From: Bartonella sp. AU55XJBT
Lineage (GTDB): Bacteria > Pseudomonadota > Alphaproteobacteria > Rhizobiales > Rhizobiaceae
Reading direction: 5' to 3'
DNA length: 64,000 nt
Assembly (NCBI RefSeq): GCF_028618525.1
Contig: NZ_JAQITC010000011.1
Location: 1-64,000 of the forward strand
Positions 56,422-64,000 of the stretch are shown in pieces; the first letter of the stretch is position 1; every line of letters begins with the position of its first letter. Made by a program: the position numbers and the translations under genes. Under the pieces are notes generated by a model that saw only the letters and a list, made by a program, of their open reading frames with translations, did no database searches and was not told the origin of the DNA.

Positions 56422-58358
56422 AGATAACGCCGGGGAGAAGATTGTTCAAAAGAACAGCGATAGCGGTAGGTTTGGGGGTCAAACCAGAGACCGACTTTGC
56501 CTTCAAAATCCCCAGAACGTTGTTTGGCAATATTCATAATGACACCGGGGCGTTTGACTAAATCGGCTTTTTCTTGCGCCAGAGAGGTGGCAAAGATTTT
56601 GTCTTCTAACGACCGGTTGCGCCAAATGGTGATGATGTTAAAAGCATTTGCTCCAATTTCTGAGGCACCTTTAATATCTTCTGTGCCAGGGATATCCTTA
56701 TCCAGCCCCCCTTTGCGGGCATGGGCGACAAGATGAATATGAACAGTGTTTAAAACAGCCCAATCAACCATTTTATAAACCGCTTGTTCTTGTCCGGCAT
56801 AATCATCAGAGGCAATGCCAAGCCGCATCAGACTGTCGATAATAAATTGATCACAACCATAACGCGCACGACAATAGTCAAAGACATCAAGCAAGGTGTC
56901 GACACTTGATTTGCCAACATGTTCATAAAGGATAAGCCCATCGTCTAAAAAATGCAAAATGCGTTCAATAGTCTCTTTTGTAGGCTTTTCTAAGCCGCCC
57001 GTTTGTTTGGTTAAACGCCGGAGCGATTGTTCTCCTTTCATTTCTAGAGAGGCTAAGCAAAGGCGACTGTTTTGCGCAATCCAATGGGGTATACAGTCGG
57101 ACAACAATTGGCTTTTGCCTGCACCACTGGCACCACTCCACAGCGTTAATTCTGCGGGGCGAAAATGTAATTTGTCTTTCAGTTTAGGATAGGGAACCGT
57201 ATAGCCAAGATGTTTTTCAGGCTCTGGCCAAAAAAGCCCAATCACTTGATCTTTATAGTCTGAGGCGCGTCGTAAGCCCTCTGGGGCAAAGCTTTTGGCA
57301 GAAGTAAAAGCCGATGCTATGGTGGCAGCATCAATGCCGGCGGTTAAACACTCATTGGCATCTTTGCGGGGTAAGCAAACACGGTAGCAACGGTGACGCC
57401 CAAGCCTGCTGGCAATTTCACGGGCGGCTTCTTCTCCGGGCTGGTCCATATCGGTGGCTAAAAAAATGGTTTCAAATGCTTCCAAATGATCAAATTCATT
57501 TTCAATCCAATTGTGCTTGCCCCCCTTTCCACCTCCAAAGGGGACAGAGACCGCTGGATAGCCATAGGCAGCAAGCGATAGCGCATCAATTTCTCCTTCC
57601 GTGATGACAATGGTTCGGTTTGTTGAAGAAAGCGTGGGAAACAACGTGGGGTCTATGGACGCATGTTGAGGCATCTGCGTAGCATTGTGGGGTGTGGCTG
57701 TGCGTTCCGATGCGTGTGTGGTGCTGTGGATTGTGGCGGTGGGCGCAGAGGTGTGCGTGGGCGTGTGGGGTGTGGGGTAAAGGGCTTGCCAACCAAATAA
57801 AATCGGTTCACATTGGGCTGTGGTAGGTTTTGTTTTCGCGCCTGCTTGAGTAAGCCGTTCTTTGACTAATGCAAGGGTGCCATCGGGTTTATAAAAGGGG
57901 AAAATGATTTTTTCACCCTCTTCTCCTATGCGGTAACGCTTTATAATCTCTAGAGGAATGCAGCGTTCTTTGTGGAGATAGTTTTTTACCAGATTCTGCG
58001 GGGGGCGCCCTTTTGGAACTGGGGGACGGCGATAGGAACGTTGGGGAACCATAAAAGGTTTGGGGCGTGTCAGATTGAGAGCAGCGCGTGCTTCTTCTAA
58101 TGCTTGAGAGAGGTTGATGCCTTTGACTTCACACCAAAGGTCTAAAAGATCGCCTCCAATGCCTTCTGCAAAATCATACCAAAGGCCTGCTTTACTGCCG
58201 CTTAAGCAGACCGATAAACTTTGACCGGGCTCACCGCGCGTGTTGCCAACACTCCAATGGTTGCCACGTTTATGCCCTTGGGGAAGAAGCATTTCTGCTA
58301 TCCGATCAGCTTGGGCAATAAGTTTTTGTTTGATTTCAAAAATTGTGCTCATAGTCAT
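56418..58358 (-). CDS. phage Toprim primase-helicase (DnaB/RepA-like ATPase)
   Basis: 646 residues. N-terminal region lacking zinc-finger cysteines but with GNHWSVGNTRGEPGQSLSV; Toprim domain ~250-345 (TIVITEGEIDALSLAAYGYPAVS, IFLATDMDQPGEEAAREIA); RecA-like helicase domain with Walker A WSGASGAGKSQLL near 404, and QFIIDSLMRLG and HIHLVAHARKGG. Such proteins unwind and prime DNA at phage origins, as in twinkle-like helicases. Odd: a 40-residue Thr/His/Pro/Ala insert (TPHTPTHTSAPTATI...) at ~193-235, G/T-rich in DNA and like nearby low-complexity tracts. Confidence 0.85.
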   Translation of the reverse strand: MTMSTIFEIKQKLIAQADRIAEMLLPQGHKRGNHWSVGNTRGEPGQSLSVCLSGSKAGLWYDFAEGIGGDLLDLWCEVKGINLSQALEEARAALNLTRPKPFMVPQRSYRRPPVPKGRPPQNLVKNYLHKERCIPLEIIKRYRIGEEGEKIIFPFYKPDGTLALVKERLTQAGAKTKPTTAQCEPILFGWQALYPTPHTPTHTSAPTATIHSTTHASERTATPHNATQMPQHASIDPTLFPTLSSTNRTIVITEGEIDALSLAAYGYPAVSVPFGGGKGGKHNWIENEFDHLEAFETIFLATDMDQPGEEAAREIASRLGRHRCYRVCLPRKDANECLTAGIDAATIASAFTSAKSFAPEGLRRASDYKDQVIGLFWPEPEKHLGYTVPYPKLKDKLHFRPAELTLWSGASGAGKSQLLSDCIPHWIAQNSRLCLASLEMKGEQSLRRLTKQTGGLEKPTKETIERILHFLDDGLILYEHVGKSSVDTLLDVFDYCRARYGCDQFIIDSLMRLGIASDDYAGQEQAVYKMVDWAVLNTVHIHLVAHARKGGLDKDIPGTEDIKGASEIGANAFNIITIWRNRSLEDKIFATSLAQEKADLVKRPGVIMNIAKQRSGDFEGKVGLWFDPQTYRYRCSFEQSSPRRYL

Positions 58359-58409
58359 TCGTGATCTTATGCGTTTTGGGATTCTATTTTGCTGTTCTTG
58401 CTATTCAAT

Positions 58410-58738
58410 CTTGTGGCAAAATCCGTAGCGCTTATGGCGTGCCAATCTGCTTTGTGGGCTTTTTACGGGTCTTGGCTTGCCAATGGATTTGGGCTCTCAC
58501 TTAAACCTTCCAAAATTGCTGCGTTGATGTTTGCTTGCTGGTGTGGAAAGCGGAGCCTTTGCTGACGAGTGGGTAAGGGCAGGTGTGCCGCGTGAAAGAG
58601 AAGAGGCGGCGGTTTGCGGGTGTTGTGTTCAGGGTTGTTTTGCCTGATGGGACTTTGTCTGATGGTGTTTTGTTTATGGTTTTGAAACATTGGTGCACCC
58701 GCATTTGCTTGTGTGAGAAAATGGTTTGGCGTGTGATG
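58410..58738 (-). pseudogene. duplicated 3' part of the DUF1376-type gene
   Basis: Minus-strand blocks NINAAILEGLSES and CTTGCCAATG/CTCACTTAAACC correspond to the 58860-59000 section of the neighbouring gene (DIKAAVLEGLSESQAHW). The rest is diverged or scrambled. It is a tandem partial duplicate immediately after the gene's stop. Confidence 0.6.
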
Positions 58739-59821
58739 TTAACAAGTATCGGTATAGTTGATCAGACTGCGGTAAAGGTTCTCGTTGCTCTGAGAGAGGC
58801 GCGGTGAAACGCTTTCCTGTTTTTGCTGTTCTAATCGCTCAATCTCACGGCGAAACCAGTTGCGCCATGTGGCTTGCCAATCTACTTTGAGGGCTTCTTT
58901 GCCACTCTTGGCTTGCCAATAATCGCGAAACTTCTTGGCTTGCCAATGGGCTTGGCTCTCACTCAAACCTTCCAAAACGGCTGCCTTGATGTCTGCTTGC
59001 CAAGTTTCAGGAAGACGGTGCCCTTTGACAATGCTGGTGGTGGTGGTTTTTTTGTCGGAACAAACTGGAGGTGAGTCTGAGAAACTGGAGGACACAAGAT
59101 TGGTGGCGGGGTGGGGGTGTTTTCGTGGGACAATTTGTGTGTGAAGAACGCCAGCGCTCCCTGCTGGAGGAGCATTGGGAGAGACGTTTTCATGCTTGGT
59201 TTCTGCCAGTGAGGAGGAGTCTGGTGGGGAGGAGGCTAGTGAGGAAGAAAGCCCCAATGTGGGAGATGGCGTGCTTTGTTCAAAGCTCTCTTGGCTGGAA
59301 AGAGAAGGCTCGTTCTCATCAAATACCCTATTCTTTTCAAAAACACCGTTAGGTGTTTCCTTTTCTTCTGTCTTTTGAGCTTCTAAACTTTGTTGATCAT
59401 CTCTTGTCCGATCGTTAAGCAGTTGTTGAATCTCAGTATTGATTTTCTTGCGCTTTTTTGCCGAAGAACGACCCGCAAAGGATTTTTGTTCAAGCAATTT
59501 TTCACGCTCTTGAAAAACATTTTCGCAACGTTTGTTCCATAAGCCATTGGCTAAACTTAAAATCTTACCCTCTTGGATAAGCATTTCTAAAACATTAACA
59601 AAAGTTCGCTTGTCACAACCGCAAAGACGCGCTAAACGTTCTTGCGATATTTCTAGAGGACGTCCGCGTGCATACATCTCATTGAGAAGAATCGTATAAA
59701 TTCCAATTTCGTGTGCACGCATTCCGCGAACACCTCCTAGAAAATCATTTTGATACCAACAAACATACGGAAGCCTAGACGATTCATAGTGAGGAGTTTC
59801 TTGTTGATCAGCGTGTTTCAT
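58739..59821 (-). CDS. DUF1376-type phage replication/regulator protein
   Basis: 360 residues. N-terminal DUF1376 domain (PYVCWYQNDFLGGVRGMRAHEIGIYTILLNEMYARG, then LARLCGCDKRTFVNVLEMLIQEGKI), a winged-helix-like DNA-binding region; a long Ser/Pro-rich linker (~165-235); C-terminal DIKAAVLEGLSESQAHWQAKKFRDYW and WQATWRNWFRREI, as found in phage DnaD/DnaT-type helicase loaders. Likely loads the downstream Toprim helicase; the two genes lie in the same orientation, separated by the pseudogene. Confidence 0.75.
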   Translation of the reverse strand: MKHADQQETPHYESSRLPYVCWYQNDFLGGVRGMRAHEIGIYTILLNEMYARGRPLEISQERLARLCGCDKRTFVNVLEMLIQEGKILSLANGLWNKRCENVFQEREKLLEQKSFAGRSSAKKRKKINTEIQQLLNDRTRDDQQSLEAQKTEEKETPNGVFEKNRVFDENEPSLSSQESFEQSTPSPTLGLSSSLASSPPDSSSLAETKHENVSPNAPPAGSAGVLHTQIVPRKHPHPATNLVSSSFSDSPPVCSDKKTTTTSIVKGHRLPETWQADIKAAVLEGLSESQAHWQAKKFRDYWQAKSGKEALKVDWQATWRNWFRREIERLEQQKQESVSPRLSQSNENLYRSLINYTDTC

Positions 59822-60033
59822 ACGGCAATCTACTTTCTTCTTTCTTATACAGTTTCATTGACGGTAAAAGCGCAAACAGAAATTTAGCTTGTTGTTGCCT
59901 TTGGCTCTGCTCAATAACGACTAAGAGACTTCTTTATGATGTTTATCAATGAGTGGGTGTGCTTGAAGGGCATGAAAACTTAAAATTTGAGATTACAATG
60001 ATGGAAAAAATAAAGAGAACAACACTTCTCAAT

Positions 60034-60117
60034 GGATCAGCTTTTGGGGATCAGCTTTTGGGGATCAGCTTTTGGGGATCAGCTTTTGGGGATCAGCTTT
60101 TGGGGATCAGCTTTTGG
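60034..60117. repeat. 14-bp tandem repeat, 6 perfect copies
   Basis: Unit GGATCAGCTTTTGG repeated six times without mismatch, ~185 bp upstream of the repressor gene. A frame runs through it, giving a 14-residue peptide repeat, but I doubt that it is coding. Confidence 0.95.
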
Positions 60118-60301
60118 AAGCGGTCTTTTGTATCCTATGGCGTGGTTAAAGTGTTTTTATTTTATAAGCAAAAAATGATTTTTTATTCCCCCTTAAAAAA
60201 TAAAATTTTTCTCCTTCATTTTATCCTTTTTAGAGGATATTTCAAGCCCATTTTGTAAAAAGGACGTGTTTTTTTTAAAAGACGCGCTATATGGTGAAAT
60301 T

Positions 60302-60619
60302 ATGAATATCGATGGTTGGCGTCAAAGATTAAGAACCGCTTTGGAAAAAAGTGGACGCTCAAAAAGATCTGTTTCTCTCGCTGCCGGTAAAGGCGCGGGC
60401 TACCTTCATTCTATCCTTTCTGAAGGAAAGGAACCAACAATCGAATCTCTCTCACGAATTTGTCACGCAATTAATATCAGTATGAATTATATTCTTTACG
60501 ATAAGGGCGCTAGCCCTGAAGATAAAGAATTTATAGAGCTTATTTCAAAGTTGTCTCCTGAAGAGAGAAAGGCAATTTTGACTCTTTTGCGGCGACCCGT
60601 TGACGAAGCTTTAAAATAA
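60302..60619 (+). CDS. XRE-type helix-turn-helix phage repressor
   Basis: 105 residues from MNIDGWRQRLRTALEK. HTH ~15-65: RSKRSVSLAAGKGAGYLHSILSEGKEPTIESLSRICHAI, followed by a short C-terminal part (LSPEERKAILTLLRR). Typical of small phage CI-like or Cro-like regulators without protease domain. Overlaps a small antisense frame at its 3' end; palindrome at 60776 is a plausible operator. Confidence 0.82.
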   Translation: MNIDGWRQRLRTALEKSGRSKRSVSLAAGKGAGYLHSILSEGKEPTIESLSRICHAINISMNYILYDKGASPEDKEFIELISKLSPEERKAILTLLRRPVDEALK

Positions 60620-60680
60620 GTTCTTTTTGTGCTTTTGAATCAAGACGACTCCAGTATTCTATTAATATTATATCACTCAT
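60540..60680 (-). CDS. small ORF convergent with the repressor
   Basis: 46 codons from ATG at 60680 with a strong AGGAGAG ribosome site 6 bp before it. Reads MSDIILIEYWSRLDSKAQKE and a basic tail. Its last 80 bp overlap the 3' end of the repressor in antisense. Could be a real small protein or regulatory transcript; not tested. Confidence 0.4.
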   Translation of the reverse strand: MSDIILIEYWSRLDSKAQKELILKLRQRVAAKESKLPFSLQETTLK

Positions 60681-60775
60681 TTTATCTCTCCTGTGTGTTT
60701 ATCGTTGCAATTAATTGAGAACAAATAGCGAACAACAAAAAAACATGAGGGGAATAAGGAACAATAAATTTTTAT

Positions 60776-60787
60776 TGACATATGTCA
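60776..60787. promoter_or_regulatory. 12-bp perfect palindrome, operator-like
   Basis: TGACATATGTCA reads identically on both strands. It lies between the repressor and the acidic protein gene, 50 bp upstream of a good promoter, so it may bind the repressor. Confidence 0.5.
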
Positions 60788-60837
60788 TTTGAGCCCCGCA
60801 AAGATTTAAAATATATCTTTTATGAAGGATAAAATGG

Positions 60838-60865
60838 TTGACATCTCTCCTATAGAGGATATAAG
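60838..60865 (+). promoter_or_regulatory. sigma-70 type promoter for the acidic protein gene
   Basis: TTGACA (60838-60843), 16-bp spacer, TATAAG (60860-60865). The spacer contains CTCCTATAGAGGAT, an imperfect dyad. Start of the gene is ~70 bp downstream. Confidence 0.6.
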
Positions 60866-60932
60866 ACTAACGCTATATTTGATCTTGTCAAGATGAAGCT
60901 CTGCTTTATCAACTATCTAAAGGGGGAAAATC

Positions 60933-61322
60933 ATGAAAAATATTCCATTCGTTAAAGAGGATGAAATTATTATCATTCTTTGTGAAGATGAAAAGCCCGA
61001 TAGCTATGAAGGACCTATCGAAGAAATTGAAGAAGTACTCGAACTCATTGAAGAATCTGAAACTGTTTATAAAGTTTTACGATTTGATCTTACAACAAAT
61101 CATGCTGAAGACGTGACCGAACAAATCGCTGATTGTTATGTCGAAAATTATGAAATGAATGAAGAAAATACGCAGTTGCAGCCCTTCATTTTGAATAGTG
61201 AAGCCTATCATGTTTGTTTAGATGAAAGAGTGGCACGCGATTATGAAGATAATCTCTATGGTTCTTATGAAAAACAGCATCGTTTACGCCCTTGTGATGT
61301 CTTGTCAGATTATTGGTGGTAA
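60933..61322 (+). CDS. acidic hypothetical phage protein
   Basis: 129 residues, GGGGG ribosome site. About a quarter of residues are Asp or Glu (EDEIIIILCEDEKPDSYEG, IEEIEEVLELIEESE) with few Lys/Arg; no membrane helix or known motif; ends SDYWW. Position right after a repressor and its strong promoter is that of early phage genes, where acidic anti-restriction or DNA-mimic proteins occur. That function is speculation. Confidence 0.7.
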   Translation: MKNIPFVKEDEIIIILCEDEKPDSYEGPIEEIEEVLELIEESETVYKVLRFDLTTNHAEDVTEQIADCYVENYEMNEENTQLQPFILNSEAYHVCLDERVARDYEDNLYGSYEKQHRLRPCDVLSDYWW

Positions 61323-61324
61323 TC

Positions 61325-61513
61325 ATGCCAAGTTATCTCAAGACTTCTTATCGAGGCTTTGCACTTTATTATGCTGGAAAGACTCAAAATTTAATCAGAC
61401 TTGAACCACAAAAACACCATGCTGTTCTTTTCATATCGCAAGAGGCGGCTGAGGATATGGCAAACAACTTGTCGGAAGAGTATTGCTACCATGATTTTTC
61501 TGTTGTGCAATAG
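61325..61513 (+). CDS. small hypothetical phage protein
   Basis: 62 residues from MPSYLKTSYR, 2 bp after the acidic gene's stop, so co-translated. Contains ALYYAGKTQNLIRLEP and FISQEAAEDMANNL. The layout suggests a compact alpha-beta fold; no family recognised. Confidence 0.6.
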   Translation: MPSYLKTSYRGFALYYAGKTQNLIRLEPQKHHAVLFISQEAAEDMANNLSEEYCYHDFSVVQ

Positions 61514-61911
61514 CAGCATGGAAAAAAGCTCTTCCCTCCCATGAGATAAATCATTGATGGGCAAGGTAAAGGTCTCCAGTGTTGTTTCACGGGGGGAAGG
61601 GGGTTTTGTGTTTTCCTTTCGTTCATTTCTAGGGGCTGTTGGGGGGGGAGACGTTGTTTTTTTGGGGGGAGAGTCGATAGGAGGCACCAGTATGGAGAAA
61701 AGAGGAAAGGGGTGGGCGCGGTGCGTGAGGGGGAAAGGTTGGTGTGCGGTTGATTGATTTTTGGGGATGAAGAAATGGAAAAGCTGTCGCAAAAGGCAGA
61801 AAGCTTAGCGGGATATGTAAAATGTCTGTTGGACAGTGAAGTGTGAGAGAGGTAGAGGAGGTGGTGTACAGGTTGATGATGGGGAAATTTCATAAAAAGG
61901 TAAATTTTAAG

Positions 61912-62150
61912 GGGGGGCGTGGGCATCAGAGACTTAGTGTGAGAAATATTGCGTGGGGAAGATGATGGGGGTGTTTGAAGGGGGGATAAGGAGGCAGCTT
62001 GGAGGGAAGATGTTGGGGCAGTGAAAGAGGAAACGGGGGCGGTTTTGTCTGCTTTTGTGTTGCATGTTTGAGGGGCAGTGAAAGGTCCCTTCATGGCGGG
62101 TTAAGTTGACGGATAATTGGTGGGGTAGGTGTTGTTTCACGGGGGGGGAA
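61912..62150. repeat. ~240-bp direct repeat, left copy
   Basis: Includes GGGGCGTGGGCATCAGAGA, TTTTGTCTGCTTTTGTGTTG, GTCCCTTCATGGCGGGTTAA and GTTGACGGATAATTGGTGGG. ~85% identical to 63135-63385. A shorter related segment (GTTGTTTCACGGGGGG...TTTCGTTCATTTCTAGGGG) is repeated at 61578 and 62130. Confidence 0.85.
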
Positions 62151-62361
62151 GGGGGTTTTGTGCTTTTTTTTCGTTCATTTCTAGGGGCTGTTTGGGGGGA
62201 AGAATTGTTGGGGGGCTGTTTTTTTGGAGGGAGGAGGCGTCTATGGTGTTTTTATTGGCACAAGAGGATGTTGTGCGTGGGGGGGTAAAGTGTGATGTTT
62301 CAAAGAGGATCTTGCAAAGAGGATATAGTGTTAAAAAAAGAGCCAGATAAAGGGGGAAAAC

Positions 62362-63129
62362 ATGCCAATTATTATCGATTGTGTTCAGGGAACAGAGGAA
62401 TGGCAAAAAGCGCGTAATGGTTTGATTACAGCTTCTTTGTTTGAAATGGTCATGGCAGAAAAAAAACAGGGGCAAAAAACATCACGCTATCATAGTGTCA
62501 TGATGAAATTGGCAGGAGAAAGAATTACCGGAAAAACCGTGGAGGAAGGGACAACACTTTCTCAGCGACGTGGAACAGAATTAGAACCAAGCGCACGACA
62601 GCTTTATGGAAAATTGACACAGACAGAACCGGAATGTATTGGCTTTGTTTTAGCTGATGATCGCAGAAAAGGATTTTCTCCGGATGCTTTTGTGGGGGAA
62701 AATGGATTGTTGGAAATTAAAACAAAAAAACCTGAAATTTTAATTCCTCATTTTGCGCAAAAAAATTTTCCAGCAGAACATAAAGCTCAATGTCAAGGAG
62801 GTTTATGGATTTCTCAACGCGAATGGGTGGATTTGATGCTCTATTGGCCAGATATGCCTCCTTTGATTAAACGCGCTTATCGTGATGAAGCCTATATTAG
62901 AAAGCTTGAAAATGAAATTCATCGTTTTAATGAAGCTTTGGAAAAGATGGTCCAGCACATTAAGCGTTTTGAGACAGGCTTTGGAATAAGAACAGATAGT
63001 GCTTTGAAAGAGGGGGAAGGTAAAAAGTTGAAGACAAAGCGTCTGTTGAGAGGAAAAACAAGAGTAAGGCGGGGAAGAAAGGGATCTTGTACAGCGTTGA
63101 TGAGGGGAAAAGTTCTATCAAAAGATTAG
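62362..63129 (+). CDS. YqaJ-like viral recombinase (exonuclease)
   Basis: 255 residues, GGGGG site. GTEEWQKARNGLITASLFEMVMAE at the start and RRGTELEPSARQLYG are YqaJ/lambda-exo signatures. Nuclease site: FSPDAFVGENGLLEIKTKKPE (Asp; Glu-x-Lys). Later HKAQCQGGLWIS and MLYWPDMPPLIKRAYRDE. These 5'-3' exonucleases make single strands for recombination and normally act with an annealing protein (Erf/RecT/Bet), which is not seen here. C-terminus is very basic. Confidence 0.88.
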   Translation: MPIIIDCVQGTEEWQKARNGLITASLFEMVMAEKKQGQKTSRYHSVMMKLAGERITGKTVEEGTTLSQRRGTELEPSARQLYGKLTQTEPECIGFVLADDRRKGFSPDAFVGENGLLEIKTKKPEILIPHFAQKNFPAEHKAQCQGGLWISQREWVDLMLYWPDMPPLIKRAYRDEAYIRKLENEIHRFNEALEKMVQHIKRFETGFGIRTDSALKEGEGKKLKTKRLLRGKTRVRRGRKGSCTALMRGKVLSKD

Positions 63130-63134
63130 TTTTA

Positions 63135-63385
63135 AGGGGGCGTGGGCATCAGAGATTTAGCGTGAGAAGTGTTGCTTGGGGAAGTGGGGGCCGTTTTGTT
63201 GGGGGGAAGTTAAGGTCGTAGGGGAGGGAGAAGCATTTGAGGGAAGATGTTGGGGAAGTGAAAGAGGAGATGGGGGCGGTTTTGTCTGCTTTTGTGTTGC
63301 ATGTTTGAGGGGCAGTGAGAGGTCCCTTCATGGCGGGTTAAGTTGACGGATAATTGGTGGGATAGGTGTTGTTTCACTAGGGGGG
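63135..63385. repeat. ~240-bp direct repeat, right copy
   Basis: Right partner of 61912-62150, starting just after the exonuclease stop. It differs by small indels in the G-rich first half and is most conserved at TTTTGTCTGC...GATAATTGGTGGGA. Confidence 0.85.
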
Positions 63386-63505
63386 AGAAAGGGTGCTGTT
63401 GTGTTTTCGTTTCGTTTATTGTGGAGAGCTGTGTTGATGGGGATTTTTGAGCCGATAAGGGAAGGCTTATAGAGAGAAGAAGAGAGAGGAAAAAAGAGAA
63501 AAAAA

Positions 63506-63580
<75 letters not shown>

Positions 63581-63775
63581 CGTTTTCAATCGTTGCGCTG
63601 TCTTGTGCCATATTGTCAGAAAATAGGCAAGAGAACATTTGTATATTCTTGCAAGAAAACGTATCTTATGTCATGACAAGAGTGTTCTTATACTCTTAAT
63701 ATATTTTAAATAATATATTTTAAAAAGCCGTGAGTTGATTGGATAGAAGCTCAACACTGTTTAAAAGGTTGCGCA

Positions 63776-63928
63776 ATGACACAGATGCATCAAAAACATA
63801 AGCACGATGGAATCAATCATCAAGAGGAAAAAGCAAAACGACGCCAAGAAAGATTGGCGCAACAATTGCGTCAAAACCTGAAACGGCGAAAAGAGCAAAG
63901 TCGAAAAAGAGCGCAGGAAGAGCGCTAA
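63776..63928 (+). CDS. small basic conserved protein
   Basis: 50 residues (MTQMHQKHKHDGINHQ), extremely Arg/Lys/Gln-rich helix (RRQERLAQQLRQNLKRRKEQ). Comparable tiny basic genes follow tRNA-Thr in related alphaproteobacteria, upstream of murA. Function unknown; could bind nucleic acid. Confidence 0.65.
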   Translation: MTQMHQKHKHDGINHQEEKAKRRQERLAQQLRQNLKRRKEQSRKRAQEER

Positions 63929-64000
63929 AATGCAAAAAAAATGTTTTTTTTAGGGCATCTTTGCAACCAAATGTCTCAATCATTTGTTCTCATAATTAGA

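Noticed and set aside
59953..60258. 101-residue protein with 14-residue SAFGDQLLGISFWG repeats
   Set aside because: The repeat is produced by a 14-bp tandem DNA repeat read in three frames in turn; no ribosome site or domain supports coding.
61486..62140. Pro/Ser-rich minus-strand ORFs opposite the G-rich repeats
   Set aside because: They are complements of G-rich low-complexity repeats, lack ribosome sites and are not conserved as frames between repeat copies.
62139..62222. G-quadruplex element
   Set aside because: G tracts are long, but spacing does not give a clean four-run motif within short loops; noted only as G-rich.

Overview
The window looks like a chromosomal segment of a Bartonella species, probably one of the larger, rodent-associated type genomes (species is inference). 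Supporting evidence: low G+C, alphaproteobacterial core genes (groES-groEL behind a CIRCE element, fumC, dut, dsbB next to a YqaA/DedA gene and tRNA-Leu, tRNA-Thr followed by a small basic protein), a hemin-binding Hbp/Pap31-type porin, a VirB-type secretion locus, and large gene-poor, repeat-rich accessory stretches typical of this genus.

Layout. (1) 0-12.3 kb, minus strand: a nearly complete P-type type IV secretion operon, read virB2-B3-B4-B5-[five EexN-like lipoproteins mixed with two virB6 5' fragments]-B6-B7-B8-B9-B10-B11, followed by further EexN copies and another virB6 fragment running off the left edge. No coupling protein or relaxase is in the window. (2) 12.4-31.1 kb: mainly core chromosome: an SNase-like exported protein, a YqjD/YqjE-type membrane pair, exbB-exbD, dut, a VIT1-type iron exporter with a ferritin-like N-terminus, a mobile-element protein, a PemK-like toxin, dsbB, yqaA, tRNA-Leu, hbp, fumC, groESL. 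Decayed partial copies of exbD and fumC (and perhaps dut) lie downstream of the intact genes. (3) 31.1-37.4 kb: repeats, a phage lysis cassette (endolysin with a C-terminal hydrophobic segment plus nested spanin-like genes), a YopJ-family acetyltransferase effector gene with all three catalytic residues, and a phage-type protein. (4) 38.5-50.2 kb, plus strand: a long array of small membrane-protein genes in which two module types, A (two membrane helices, then a coiled coil) and B (one helix, then a basic Y-C-x-V-K-x-E-L tail), alternate almost strictly. They occur as separate genes and as A-B or B-A fusions, and two B modules carry a ~300-residue soluble domain. At least one more soluble-domain copy is a decayed pseudogene. 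This is the best candidate for an undescribed system. (5) 51-54 kb: a duplicated small membrane protein and a ~650-bp array of 87-bp units, each with two inverted repeats whose arms show compensatory changes. (6) 54-63.4 kb: a phage-derived replication/recombination block (Toprim-helicase, DUF1376-type replication protein, HTH repressor with operator-like palindrome, acidic small protein, YqaJ exonuclease flanked by direct repeats), rich in short tandem repeats and G-rich tracts. (7) The core chromosome resumes at tRNA-Thr.

The accessory blocks are consistent with prophage remnants and conjugation-derived machinery carrying host-interaction cargo (YopJ-like effector, Hbp porin, secretion system). 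All family assignments are from reading motifs by eye; no database search was run.
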